Source: RH-AL1 sp965214415
Lineage (GTDB): Bacteria; Pseudomonadota; Alphaproteobacteria; Rhizobiales; Beijerinckiaceae
Reading direction: 5' to 3'
Assembly (NCBI GenBank): GCA_965214415.1
Contig: CBDCBQ010000003.1
Coordinates: 3,410,001-3,474,000 of the forward strand
Length of the DNA: 64,000 bases
Shown here: positions 1 to 8,096 of the stretch, one piece after another
Layout: the number at the start of each line of letters is the position of its first letter
Numbering within the stretch: the stretch's first letter is position 1
Made by a program: the position numbers and the translations under genes
The notes under the pieces: model-generated
Databases searched by the model: none
The model's input: the letters and a program-made list of their open reading frames with translations, nothing else
What the model was told of the DNA's origin: nothing

Positions 1-27
1 CCAAGCTGGGCGCCTAGGGCGCACGCC

Positions 28-549
28 ATGCTCGACCTCGCAGAGGCGGCAAGCAGCGATCTCGAGGCGCTCGCCGGCTTCGTCAATCGCGCCTACCGCG
101 GCGCCTTCGCCCGCGAGGGCTGGACGCATGAGGCCGACCTGCTCGATGGCCAGCGCACCGACCCCGCCCTGCTGACACCGATGATCGAGGCGCCAAGCGC
201 GATCTTGGTGGCGCGCGGGCCGGATGATGCAATTCGCGCCTGCGTCCATGTCGTGCCGAGCCGGGCGGGAACGCTCTACTTCGGCATGCTCGCGGTCGAC
301 CCCGCCGAGCAGGGGGCGGGGCTCGGTCGGCGGATGGTCGCCGCCGTCGAGGCGCGGGCGCTCGGCCTGGGCTGCGCGGCGGTCGAGATGACCGTGATCC
401 ACCTGCGCGTACCGCTGATCGCCTGGTACGAGCGGCTCGGCTACCGGCGCACCGGCGTCGTCGAGCCGTTCCCCTACGATGAGCTGCGCTACGGCGCGCC
501 GCGCCGCGGCGATCTCACCCTGGTGGTGCTGGAAAAGCGCCTCGGCTAA
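28..549 (+). CDS. GNAT family N-acetyltransferase
   Basis: The protein has 173 residues, the normal size of a single-domain GCN5-related acetyltransferase that moves an acetyl group from acetyl-CoA to an amine. The acetyl-CoA pyrophosphate loop is visible as EQGAGLGRRM after the beta strand YFGMLAVDP, and the C-terminal part has the WYERLGYRRTG motif typical of the fold. The substrate cannot be read from the sequence. The gene converges on modB, and the two stops overlap by four bases. The family call is firm; the substrate is unknown. Confidence 0.85.
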   Translation: MLDLAEAASSDLEALAGFVNRAYRGAFAREGWTHEADLLDGQRTDPALLTPMIEAPSAILVARGPDDAIRACVHVVPSRAGTLYFGMLAVDPAEQGAGLGRRMVAAVEARALGLGCAAVEMTVIHLRVPLIAWYERLGYRRTGVVEPFPYDELRYGAPRRGDLTLVVLEKRLG

Positions 550-1238
550 CGGCTCGCCAGGCGCCGCTCGATGCGGTGCTGGATGAGGTCCGACGCCATC
601 ACCGCGGCGAGCGAGATGACGATCGAAACGAGGGTGAGGCGCAGGGCGCCGGCGTCGCCGGTGGGGTCCTGCACGTCGGTGTAGATGGCGGCGGCGATCG
701 TCTGCGTCTCGCCGGGGATGTTGGCGACGAAGGTGATGGTGGCGCCGAACTCGCCGAGCGCGCGGGCGAAGGCGAGGATCGCGCCCACCAAGAGACCCGG
801 CACGGCGAGCGGCAGCGTGATCAGCGCGAACCGCCACGCCGGATTGGCGCCGAGCGTACCCGCCGCCGCCTCGAGCCGCGGGTCGATCGCCTCGAAGGAG
901 AGCCGCATCGCCCGCACCATCAGGGGAAACCCCATGATCGCGCAGGCGAGCGCCGCGCCGGTCCAGCGAAACGACAGGACGATGCCGATGTCGGCCAGCG
1001 CCTGCCCGAACAGTCCGCGCCGCCCGAACGCGACAAGCAGCACGTAGCCGGTGACGACCGGCGGCAGCACCAGGGGCAGATGCACGAGCCCGTTGACGAG
1101 CGTCTTGCCCGGGAAGCGCCAACGGGCCAGGGCATAGGCCACCGCGATGCCAAACGGCAGGCTCGCCAACGTGGCGACGATGGCGATGCGCAGCGACAAC
1201 GCGATCGCGGTGAGATCGTCAGGGGTCAGGCCGAGCAT
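546..1238 (-). CDS. modB: Molybdate ABC transporter permease ModB
   Basis: This is the inner-membrane permease of the molybdate importer. It has about five hydrophobic segments and the EAA loop that docks the ATPase (EAAAGTLGANPAWRFALITL), followed by GEFGATITFVANIPGETQT, which is highly characteristic of ModB. I chose the ATG giving MLGLTPDD, about 230 residues, the normal length; a GTG 24 bases upstream is also open. The binding protein ModA lies upstream on the same strand, with an antitoxin-like gene between. No ModC ATPase follows, because the next gene is a convergent acetyltransferase. The ATPase must come from elsewhere or the system is incomplete. Confidence 0.93.
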   Translation of the reverse strand: MLGLTPDDLTAIALSLRIAIVATLASLPFGIAVAYALARWRFPGKTLVNGLVHLPLVLPPVVTGYVLLVAFGRRGLFGQALADIGIVLSFRWTGAALACAIMGFPLMVRAMRLSFEAIDPRLEAAAGTLGANPAWRFALITLPLAVPGLLVGAILAFARALGEFGATITFVANIPGETQTIAAAIYTDVQDPTGDAGALRLTLVSIVISLAAVMASDLIQHRIERRLASR

Positions 1239-1268
1239 GGGAGGCGCTGGTGCCCGCGGCACCGCAAC

Positions 1269-1532
1269 TCAGAGCGGTCGGCGGGAGGTATGGCGAACAC
1301 CGTGCAACAGCCCATATTTCGCCCAGACGGCCCGAACCTCGTCGTCGGTGGCGAACTCACCCCGGTCGGCCTCCGCTTCGGATCGCGCGAGGTCGGTCTC
1401 TTCCTCCGGGGACAGCTGATAGATCGGTCCCGGATAGGCAGCCAATTCCAGCACGACGCGGGCAAGCTCGTCTTGCTGCTCAAGAGGGACGCCGCGCAGA
1501 GCGTCTATAGCGCTATCCATGAGCTGGGTCAT
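1269..1532 (-). CDS. Antitoxin-like protein, possible toxin remnant at its end
   Basis: This is a small acidic protein of 87 residues when started at MTQLMDSA; the frame is open further upstream. The segment LSPEEETDLARSEAEADRGE followed by FATDDEVRAVWAKYGL is the usual C-terminal part of short type II antitoxins paired with RelE/ParE toxins. The last residues, VRHTSRRPL, look like the start of a ParE-type toxin (VRYTRRAL) now fused in frame and then stopped. No toxin gene follows; modB begins about 30 bases downstream. I infer an orphan antitoxin whose partner was lost by deletion. Family assignment is by motif only. Confidence 0.6.
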   Translation of the reverse strand: MTQLMDSAIDALRGVPLEQQDELARVVLELAAYPGPIYQLSPEEETDLARSEAEADRGEFATDDEVRAVWAKYGLLHGVRHTSRRPL

Positions 1533-1614
1533 CAAGCCTCCCGCTGTCTCGGCGGCATTGGACAATAGGAGCCTCGATCGCGCAAGCGACGCGCAAGACA
1601 ACGGTTGACTACCG

Positions 1615-2391
1615 TCAAGGCGTCAGGACGGTAAAACCCTGGCCGGTCAGGATCTTCACGGACTCGTCCGAGCGCATGTAGGCTTCGAGCGCACCCGCGT
1701 CCGGGCTCTTGGCGTCCTTGGTGACCGCGATCGGATAGACGATCGGTGCGTGCGAGTCCTCGGGGAAAATGCCGACGACCTTCACCTTCGGCTCTGCCTT
1801 GGCGTCGGTGGCGTAGACGATGCCGTATTTCGCCTCGCCGCGCGCCACAAGCAGCAGCGCCGCGCGGACATTGTCGGCCTGCGCGAGCTTCGGCTCGACC
1901 GCCGGCCAGACGTCGAGCTTGGTGAGAGCCTCCTTGCCGTAGATGCCGGCCGGGCAGGAACTCACCGTGCAGACCGCGAGCTTGCCGTCGCCGAGCGCGC
2001 CCGCGAGATCAAAGCCCTTGGCGATCTTCATGTCGGCCGCGGTCTGAGCGGGGGCGACGAGCACGAGCGCGTTGCCGAGCAGGTTTTCGCGCGTGTCGGG
2101 TTTGATCGCGCCACCCTTGGCGAGGACGTCCATCCATTTCACATCGGCCGAGATGAAGAGGTCGGCTGGCGCCCCGGACTGGATCTGCTTGGCCAGCGTG
2201 CCAGAAGAGCCGTAGGAGATGACGGTCGCCTTGCCGGTCCTGGCCTTCCAGGCGGCGGCGATCGCATCAAGTGCGGTCTTCATGCTGGCGGCCGCGAACA
2301 CCGTGGTTTCGGCCGCTTCGGCGCACGCCACGCCGGGCGCGGCGATCGCGAGGGCGGCGACCAGCATCATACGAGGGCCGAGCTTGACCAT
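1615..2391 (-). CDS. modA: Molybdate-binding periplasmic protein ModA
   Basis: This 258-residue protein is the solute-binding subunit that captures molybdate or tungstate in the periplasm for ModB. The start at MVKLGPRMM is preceded by AAAGGA about nine bases upstream and begins a cleavable signal peptide ending near ACAEA. The mature protein opens with TTVFAAASMKTALDAIA and has SYGSSGTLAKQIQSGAPADL, which is the ModA signature including the oxyanion-binding serines. ARGEAKYGIVYATDA near the C-terminus is also typical. A longer open frame upstream is only a run-on through the preceding gene. It lies upstream of modB with one small gene between. Confidence 0.95.
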   Translation of the reverse strand: MVKLGPRMMLVAALAIAAPGVACAEAAETTVFAAASMKTALDAIAAAWKARTGKATVISYGSSGTLAKQIQSGAPADLFISADVKWMDVLAKGGAIKPDTRENLLGNALVLVAPAQTAADMKIAKGFDLAGALGDGKLAVCTVSSCPAGIYGKEALTKLDVWPAVEPKLAQADNVRAALLLVARGEAKYGIVYATDAKAEPKVKVVGIFPEDSHAPIVYPIAVTKDAKSPDAGALEAYMRSDESVKILTGQGFTVLTP

Positions 2392-2468
2392 GCGAGCGAT
2401 CCTTTCGTCCAGGCTATCGGGGGCTATGCCCCGACGCATACACCGAAACGAATGCGTCGCGTCAATGA

Positions 2469-2876
2469 TCAGCCGCGCATCTCCTTCTGGCGCATCGGCA
2501 TCGAGTCGATCACGGTGAAGATCGCCTTCGGGTCGACGGGGTCGCGCCAGACCTTCTTGACGCCGCCGTCCTTGCCGACGAGCACGACGGCAAAGCCTTT
2601 CTCCTCGACGCCGAGAGTCTTGCGCAACTTGCTGCCCGGCTGCGCCTCGGTGAGCACCTTGATGTTGCGATTGTCGAGATCGGGCCGCGTGTGGTCGAGT
2701 GCCGAGATCTGCTTGGCGACGCGCGGATCGTCGCGCGAGTCCGACAGGACGACGACCGGGCGAGAGGTGCCGTGCAGGGCCTTCAGCTGGTCGACGCCTT
2801 CTTGTGCATGGGCCATTGCGGTCCCGGCGAACGCGGCGATCAAGAACGAGCCGGTCAAACCAAATACGCTTCGCAT
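2469..2876 (-). CDS. DUF4174 family exported protein
   Basis: The 135-residue protein has a signal peptide (MRSVFGLTGSFLIAAFAGTA, cleavage near AHAQ). The mature part is DUF4174-like: RPVVVLSDSRDDPRVAKQIS, then LGVEEKGFAVVLVGKDGGVK and KAIFTVIDSMPMRQKEM at the end. This small thioredoxin-like domain is common in proteobacteria and its function is not established. I chose the second of two adjacent ATGs because GAGGAG lies six bases before it. It follows argE on the same strand after an 86-base gap and precedes modA; nothing ties it functionally to either. Confidence 0.75.
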   Translation of the reverse strand: MRSVFGLTGSFLIAAFAGTAMAHAQEGVDQLKALHGTSRPVVVLSDSRDDPRVAKQISALDHTRPDLDNRNIKVLTEAQPGSKLRKTLGVEEKGFAVVLVGKDGGVKKVWRDPVDPKAIFTVIDSMPMRQKEMRG

Positions 2877-2962
2877 CATCTTCTCCTCGTTGGTCTTCCC
2901 ACGAGGTGGCGCGCCGGCCGCCAAAAGCAGCGGGCAGCAATCCTAAATTCCCCGCAATGCGC

Positions 2963-4120
2963 CTAGCTCAACGTCTCGGCGAGCCGCTGCATGAAGGCGA
3001 TCCCGGCCTCGATCTGGCTGATCTCGATGAACTCGTCGGGCTGGTGCGCCTGCGCGATCGAGCCCGGGCCGCAGACGATCGTCGAGATGCCGTTCTTCTG
3101 GAACTGGCCTGCCTCGGTGGCAAACGACACGGTCTCGACCTTGTTCGAACGCGTGAGGCGCTTCGCCAGCGTTTCCGCCGCCGAGCCGTGATCTGCGGCC
3201 AAGCCCGGCACCTCGACCTCGGAATGCGTCTCGATCGAGACATCGGGCGTGTAGCGCTTCAATCTCGGCAGCACGACGTCGTCGACATGCGCCTGCAGAT
3301 GCTTCAGCGCCCGCTTGAGATCAGCGCCCGGCAGCCCGCGAAACTCCCAGCCGAAGCTGCACTCGTTCGCGAGAATATTGCGCGCGTTGCCACCCTCGAT
3401 CGTGCCGACATGCACCGTCGAGAACGGCGGCTGGAACAAGCCCGACGGATCGCCCTCCGCCTCGAGAATGGCCTGGAGATTGTACAGCTCGGCGACCAGC
3501 AGACAGGCGGCCTCGACGGCATTGGCGCCCGCGCGCGGGTCGGACGAGTGCGCCTCCCTACCGTGAACCACCGTCTCGTAATGCGAGATGCTCTTGTGCG
3601 CATCGACGACCGCCATCAGCGTCGGCTCGCCGACGATGGCGATGGCGGGCATGGGCAGATCCTGGCCGAACCGCGCGATCGTACCGAGCGAGCCGGCGCA
3701 GCCGATCTCCTCGTCGTAGCTGAGCAGCAGATGGATCGGCTTCTTCAGCGCCGCCTTCTGGAACATCGGCAGCATCGCGAGGCAGATCGCGTCGAACGCC
3801 TTCATGTCGCAGGCGCCGCGCCCGTACAGCTTGTCACCGTCGCGGCGCAGCGCGAAGGGGTCGCTCGTCCAGCGCTGCCCCTTCACCGGCACCACGTCGG
3901 TGTGGCCGGAAAGGATGATTCCGCCGTCGACCTTGGGGCCGATCGTGGCGAAGAGCGCCGCCTTGTCCCCCTCGGCGTTGGGCACCCGCGTCGCCTCGAT
4001 GCCGAGGTCGGCGAGATAGGCCTCGACGCGCTCGATCAGCGGCAGGTTCGACTTCGCGCTCACCGTGTCGAACGCGACCAATTCCTCGAGCAGCGAGATC
4101 GCGCGGGCGCTGTCCGTCAA
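2963..4120 (-). CDS. argE: Acetylornithine deacetylase / M20 family peptidase
   Basis: This M20 metallohydrolase of 385 residues hydrolyses N-acetyl-L-ornithine to ornithine and acetate in arginine synthesis. Dimetal ligand and catalytic motifs are in order: LSGHTDVVP, GRGACDMKAFD, SYDEEIGCAGS, GEPTLMAVVDAHK and the C-terminal AQAHQPDEFIEIS. The start I prefer is a TTG whose last two bases are shared with the TGA stop of apaG (TTGA), giving LTDSARAISLLEELVAFDTV at the N-terminus, where ArgE proteins normally begin; no ATG exists there. The open frame continues upstream only as a shadow of apaG. Coupling to apaG suggests one transcript. Confidence 0.88.
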   Translation of the reverse strand: MTDSARAISLLEELVAFDTVSAKSNLPLIERVEAYLADLGIEATRVPNAEGDKAALFATIGPKVDGGIILSGHTDVVPVKGQRWTSDPFALRRDGDKLYGRGACDMKAFDAICLAMLPMFQKAALKKPIHLLLSYDEEIGCAGSLGTIARFGQDLPMPAIAIVGEPTLMAVVDAHKSISHYETVVHGREAHSSDPRAGANAVEAACLLVAELYNLQAILEAEGDPSGLFQPPFSTVHVGTIEGGNARNILANECSFGWEFRGLPGADLKRALKHLQAHVDDVVLPRLKRYTPDVSIETHSEVEVPGLAADHGSAAETLAKRLTRSNKVETVSFATEAGQFQKNGISTIVCGPGSIAQAHQPDEFIEISQIEAGIAFMQRLAETLS

Positions 4121-4539
4121 TTGAGGACGCGCCTGATGAACGGCGAGTCGAGCGAGAACAGCGGGATTTCCGCGTCGAAGACATCGCCGCCGTCGACGAC
4201 GACCCGATAGCTGCCCGTCATGAATCCGGACGGCGTCGACAGCGGGCAGCCGGATGTGTAGCGAAACACCTCGCCCGGCAGCAAGGTCGGCTGCTCGCCG
4301 ACGATGCCGGGCCCGCGGACCTCCTCGAGCCGACCCTGGCCGTCGGTGATCTTCCAGTGGCGATCCGTCACCTGGATCGACGCCGCGCCTTGGTTGGCGA
4401 TCTCGACCGTGTAGGCCCAGAAGTAATGGCGCTCGCCATCGTCGGAGCGCTCCGGCAGAAACTCCGGCAGGACGGTGATCTCGATGTCGCGGGTGACGCA
4501 GGTGTACATGTCGCTCGGCCGGAGGGATGCGGAAGCCAT
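4117..4539 (-). CDS. apaG: ApaG (CorD) fibronectin-type III-fold protein
   Basis: The 140-residue ApaG domain shows all family blocks: YFWAYTVEIANQGAASIQV, DRHWKITDGQGRLEEVRGPG, VGEQPTLLPGEVFRYTSGCP and PSGFMTGSYRV. ApaG is a small beta-sandwich protein associated with cobalt and magnesium homeostasis phenotypes in enterobacteria; its exact biochemical role is unsettled. Its length is about 10 residues longer than the common 125-130, at the N-terminus. The stop codon overlaps the TTG start of argE, so translation of the pair is probably coupled. A divergent malonyl-CoA synthetase starts 129 bases away. Confidence 0.93.
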   Translation of the reverse strand: MASASLRPSDMYTCVTRDIEITVLPEFLPERSDDGERHYFWAYTVEIANQGAASIQVTDRHWKITDGQGRLEEVRGPGIVGEQPTLLPGEVFRYTSGCPLSTPSGFMTGSYRVVVDGGDVFDAEIPLFSLDSPFIRRVLN

Positions 4540-4668
4540 CGCCTTTCATATGAAGGGGCGCCGTCTTTGGAAAGGGGGTGCGGCGAAGCTGGTTTACGGG
4601 CGAATGAGCCCGCTTCTCCTGGGCCAAGCGTGGCGATAAGCTTGCTCAGCCGCCGGTAGGAGCCCTGG

Positions 4669-6174
4669 GTGCCCAACTTCTTTTTCGACAGCCTCCTCGG
4701 TCGCGGCGCGGATGGCGCGACGTTCCTTCGTGTTCCCGGCGGCGCGGCGCTTTCCTATGCCGACATGCGGCGCGACGTTGGCCGAATGGCGGCGGCGCTC
4801 ACGGCGCTCGGCGTCGTGCCAGGCGATCGGGTGGCGGCGCAGATCGAGAAGTCGCCGCAGGGGCTGATGCTCTACCTCGGCACGCTGATCGCGGGCGCCG
4901 TTTTCCTGCCGCTCAATACCGCCTACACTGCCGACGAACTCACGTATTTTCTCGGCGATGCCGAGCCGGCCGTGGTCGTCTGCGATCCCGCCCATCACGA
5001 GGCGATCGCCGAAATCGCGTGCGGGGCCAAGGTCGAGACGCTTGGCGCCGACGGGCGCGGGAGCATGACCGACAAGGCAGCCGCAGTTGGGGACGGATTC
5101 ACGCCGGTCGACCGCGCGCCGGCCGACCTTGCCGCGATCCTCTACACGTCGGGCACGACAGGGCGCTCCAAGGGCGCGATGCTGACGCACGACAATCTCG
5201 CCTCGAACGCCGAGGCGCTCGCCGAATACTGGCGGTTCACGCCGGACGACACGCTCCTGCACGCACTGCCGATCTACCACACGCACGGCCTGTTCGTGGC
5301 CTGCAACACGATCCTGCGCGCGGGCGCTGGCATGATCTTCATGCCGAAATTCGATGCCGCGGCGATGCTGCACGAGATGCCCGCCGCCACCGTCATGATG
5401 GGCGTGCCGACCTTCTACACGCGCTTGCTCGATCGCGCCGGCCTTTCAGCCGAGCGTACCGCCGGGATGCGCCTGTTCGTGTCGGGCTCGGCGCCGCTGC
5501 TCACCGAGACGCATCGCGACTGGCACGCGCGGACCGGCCACGCCATCCTCGAACGCTACGGGATGACGGAGACGAACATGAACACGTCGAACCCGTACGA
5601 CGGCGAGCGCCGCGCGGGCACGGTCGGCTTTCCGCTGCCCGGCGTCGGCCTGCGCGTCGCCGATCCCGAGACGGGCGGCGATCTCGGGCGCGGAACGATC
5701 GGCGTGATCGAGGTGCGGGGCCGCAACGTCTTCAAAGGCTATTGGCGCAACCCCGAGAAGACCGCCGCCGAGTTTCGCCCGGACGGGTATTTCATCACCG
5801 GCGACCTCGGCGAGATCGACGCGGACGGCTACGTGCACATCGTTGGACGCGGCAAGGACCTCGTCATCTCCGGCGGCTTCAACGTCTACCCGAAGGAGGT
5901 CGAGCTCGAGATCGACGCGATCGACGGCGTGCTGGAAAGCGCCGTGGTCGGCCTGCCGCACCGCGACTTCGGCGAGGGCGTCGCTGCCGTGATCGTGCCG
6001 CGCGAAGGCGCCTCGCTCGACGAGCAGACCGTGCTGTCCGCGCTCGACGGCAAGCTCGCGAAGTTCAAGCTGCCGAAGCGCGTGTTGTTCATTGACGAGT
6101 TGCCGCGCAACGCGATGGGCAAGGTGCAGAAGGCGGCATTGCGCGAGCGATACAAGGCGACGTTCGGCGGCTGA
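4669..6174 (+). CDS. matB: Malonyl-CoA synthetase MatB
   Basis: This 501-residue acyl-adenylate-forming enzyme converts malonate, CoA and ATP to malonyl-CoA. The P-loop YTSGTTGRSKGAMLTHDN, the A5 motif RYGMTETNMNTSNPYDGERR and the A10 lysine segment ELPRNAMGKVQKAALR are all present; TNMNTSNPYDGERRAGTVG is characteristic of malonyl-CoA synthetases rather than general acyl-CoA ligases. The start is GTG, with GGTAGGAG about seven bases upstream. No malonyl-CoA decarboxylase or malonate transporter is next to it, so its place in metabolism (malonate use or fatty-acid precursor supply) is inferred from the family. Confidence 0.92.
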   Translation: MPNFFFDSLLGRGADGATFLRVPGGAALSYADMRRDVGRMAAALTALGVVPGDRVAAQIEKSPQGLMLYLGTLIAGAVFLPLNTAYTADELTYFLGDAEPAVVVCDPAHHEAIAEIACGAKVETLGADGRGSMTDKAAAVGDGFTPVDRAPADLAAILYTSGTTGRSKGAMLTHDNLASNAEALAEYWRFTPDDTLLHALPIYHTHGLFVACNTILRAGAGMIFMPKFDAAAMLHEMPAATVMMGVPTFYTRLLDRAGLSAERTAGMRLFVSGSAPLLTETHRDWHARTGHAILERYGMTETNMNTSNPYDGERRAGTVGFPLPGVGLRVADPETGGDLGRGTIGVIEVRGRNVFKGYWRNPEKTAAEFRPDGYFITGDLGEIDADGYVHIVGRGKDLVISGGFNVYPKEVELEIDAIDGVLESAVVGLPHRDFGEGVAAVIVPREGASLDEQTVLSALDGKLAKFKLPKRVLFIDELPRNAMGKVQKAALRERYKATFGG

Positions 6175-6177
6175 GGC

Positions 6178-6207
6178 GATCCTCCCGCGCGAAGCGGGGA
6201 GAGGATC
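6178..6207. terminator. Short GATCCTCCC-type hairpin between convergent genes
   Basis: A perfect outer palindrome (GATCCTC with GAGGATC) encloses a C-rich arm and a G-rich arm around a GCGCGAA loop. It begins four bases after the matB stop and ends just before the stop of the convergent PilZ gene, so it could end both transcripts. There is no T-run. Similar elements lie after two other genes in the window. Confidence 0.6.
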
Positions 6208-6209
6208 AC

Positions 6210-6572
6210 CTAACCTTCCGGCACCGGCGTGAGCCGGACGCCGGCATCGAGCCCTTGCTGCCAGACGAGGGCGGCGTGGAAGCGGGCGCGGCTCGCGGCA
6301 TCCGTCAGCAGGAACAGCTTCGGCAGCGGGTGGTTGGCATCGAGGCGCAACCGCGCGCCGCCGCGGGACCGGTCGCGGATGCGGCATTCGACCAGGACGT
6401 GGCCGCGCCGCTCGCCGAGAAGCCCATCGCGCAGACGCGTGCGCGACCGGCCCTCGCGACGCCGCTCGCCTGGCGCCGGCTCGACGACGCTGTAGGTGAA
6501 ATCGTCCAACCGCGGCGCACCGGCGGCGACCCGACGGGCCGGCTCGATCCCCGTCACAGGCGAACTCGTCAC
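6210..6572 (-). CDS. PilZ-domain protein at the end of the flagellar operon
   Basis: This 120-residue protein has a weak PilZ pattern: RRREGRSRTRLRDGLL matches the arginine-rich RxxxR entry, followed by VECRIRDRSRGGARLRL, which corresponds to the D/NxSxxG strand, and FHAALVWQQGLDAGVRL at the end. PilZ domains bind cyclic di-GMP and often adjust flagellar function. The start is GTG overlapping the stop of the upstream gene (GTGA), so the two are coupled. It is the last gene of the leftward motA-fliM-fliN-fliG-flhB set. Cyclic di-GMP binding is inferred from the motif. Confidence 0.7.
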   Translation of the reverse strand: MTSSPVTGIEPARRVAAGAPRLDDFTYSVVEPAPGERRREGRSRTRLRDGLLGERRGHVLVECRIRDRSRGGARLRLDANHPLPKLFLLTDAASRARFHAALVWQQGLDAGVRLTPVPEG

Positions 6573-7003
6573 AGGAGCGGCGTCGCGCCGACGCGCGCGG
6601 CCTTGATCGCCGCCGAGAACAGCGACGTCCCCACGCTCTCATCATCCGGCTGCGTCGCGAACCAAACCTTCTTGATCTCGACCAACGTCTCTTGCGGTTT
6701 GAGCGTCAACGCGAAGAACGCGGTCACGTCGGCGTGCTGGAATTCCATGTCGAGCCTGATCGACATCTGCTCGCTCCAGCCGATCGCGTAATCGCCGGAG
6801 CAGGCGAACGCGATCGAGCCCTCGGCGAAGAACAATTCGGTGGAGGATTGCACGAGATCGGCGATGTTCGCCCAACGCCCGGTGCGCATGTAGGCGATCA
6901 TGTCGCCCGCCTCGATGAGGCGCAGCTCCGCCACCGTGTCGCGCAGGGCGTGGGCGAGAAGCGCGGTCCGCGCTTGGGCATGGTCGGCGATCGCGTTGCG
7001 CAT
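6569..7003 (-). CDS. Uncharacterised protein of the flagellar operon
   Basis: I do not recognise this 144-residue protein. It has no signal peptide or membrane segment and looks like a soluble alpha/beta protein. Notable stretches are LRLIEAGDMIAYMRTGRWAN near residue 30 and DMEFQHADVTAFFALTLKPQ near residue 85. It starts one base after the stop of flhB and its stop overlaps the GTG of the PilZ gene, so it is embedded in the flagellar operon. I infer a role in flagellar assembly or control by position only. Confidence 0.6.
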   Translation of the reverse strand: MRNAIADHAQARTALLAHALRDTVAELRLIEAGDMIAYMRTGRWANIADLVQSSTELFFAEGSIAFACSGDYAIGWSEQMSIRLDMEFQHADVTAFFALTLKPQETLVEIKKVWFATQPDDESVGTSLFSAAIKAARVGATPLL

Positions 7004-7004
7004 T

Positions 7005-8096
7005 TCAGGCTTTCATGGCGGGACGCACGAGACGCGGACTGCGCGCTTGCAGGAAGTGGATCAATTCGGCGACAGCCTTGTAGAAATCGGCGGGAATCAT
7101 CTGCTGGACCTCGACACGGTCGTACATGGACCTTGCCAGAGCCTTGTCCTCGATCACCGGAACATTGTTGCGCTCGGCGATCTCGCGGATCTTGAGCGCG
7201 ATGAGATCCTGGCCCTTGGCCAGCACGATCGGCGCGCCGCCCTCCTCGCGCACGTAGCGTAGCGCGATCGCGTAATGGGTCGGGTTGGCGATGACGAGCG
7301 TCGCCTTTGGCACCGCCGCCATCATGCGGCGACGCGAGCGCTCCAGCGCCAGCGAGCGGCGCTTGGCCTTGAGCAGCGGATCGCCCTCCATCTGCTTCAT
7401 CTCGTCCTTCACCTCCTGGCGTGTCATGCGCAGATCGCGGCGCCAGCGCACGCGCGACCACAGGAGATCCCCCACCGCGAGCAGCGCGAACGCGACGAGA
7501 GCCGCGGCGAGCAGCCGGGCGATGATCGCCAGCATCAGCCCACCGAGGCTGCCCGGCTCGACGAGCAGCGTCTCCAACATCGCCTCGCCCTCGCCGCGCA
7601 GCACCAGCGCGATGACCCCGCAGACGATCGCGAGCTTGAACAGGTTCTTGCCGAACTCGACCTGCCCATCGCGACCGAGCAGCCGCTTCAGGCCAGCAGC
7701 CGGCGAGATCTTCGACCACTTCGGCGCGATGCGATCGGGCGCGACATGCGGCACGCCCTGCGCGAAGGCGGCGACGAGCCCGGCCAGCGTCAGCAGCGCG
7801 AGGATCGGCGTCAGGAACTGCACCGACGCATCGCCGGCGAGGCGAAACACCGCGAGCGTGTCGGCCGTCGTCGCGAACGGATCACGGGAGGGATTGGCGA
7901 ACAATCGGGTCAGCGCGTCGGCGAGCGCGCGCACGTTGTTGGCCAGCATCAAGGCGGCGATGGCGAGCATCGCGCCGAGCGAGAGGAACACCGACGCCTC
8001 GCGCGAGAACGGCACGTTGCCGCGCTCGATCGCATCGCGCGTCTTCTTTTCCGAGCCTTCCTCGGTCTTCTCGCTGCTTGTGTCCTCGTCCGCCAT
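7005..8096 (-). CDS. flhB: Flagellar export apparatus protein FlhB
   Basis: This 363-residue membrane protein of the flagellar type III export gate switches substrate specificity from hook to filament. The N-terminus has the usual charged start (DEDTSSEKTEEGSEKKTRDA), followed by four hydrophobic segments, and the cytoplasmic domain carries the self-cleavage site NPTH in KATLVIANPTHYAIALRY, preceded by RMTRQEVKDEMKQMEGDP. Its ATG shares one base with the fliG stop (TGATG). All expected features are intact. Confidence 0.96.
   Translation of the reverse strand: MADEDTSSEKTEEGSEKKTRDAIERGNVPFSREASVFLSLGAMLAIAALMLANNVRALADALTRLFANPSRDPFATTADTLAVFRLAGDASVQFLTPILALLTLAGLVAAFAQGVPHVAPDRIAPKWSKISPAAGLKRLLGRDGQVEFGKNLFKLAIVCGVIALVLRGEGEAMLETLLVEPGSLGGLMLAIIARLLAAALVAFALLAVGDLLWSRVRWRRDLRMTRQEVKDEMKQMEGDPLLKAKRRSLALERSRRRMMAAVPKATLVIANPTHYAIALRYVREEGGAPIVLAKGQDLIALKIREIAERNNVPVIEDKALARSMYDRVEVQQMIPADFYKAVAELIHFLQARSPRLVRPAMKA

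Noticed and set aside
1..27. Tail of an upstream plus-strand gene ending KLGA
   Set aside because: A frame does stop at 15-17, but five codons are too little to support a gene call.
1750..2946. 398-codon plus-strand frame over modA and the DUF4174 gene
   Set aside because: Antisense to two exported proteins with signal peptides; composition is typical of a shadow frame.
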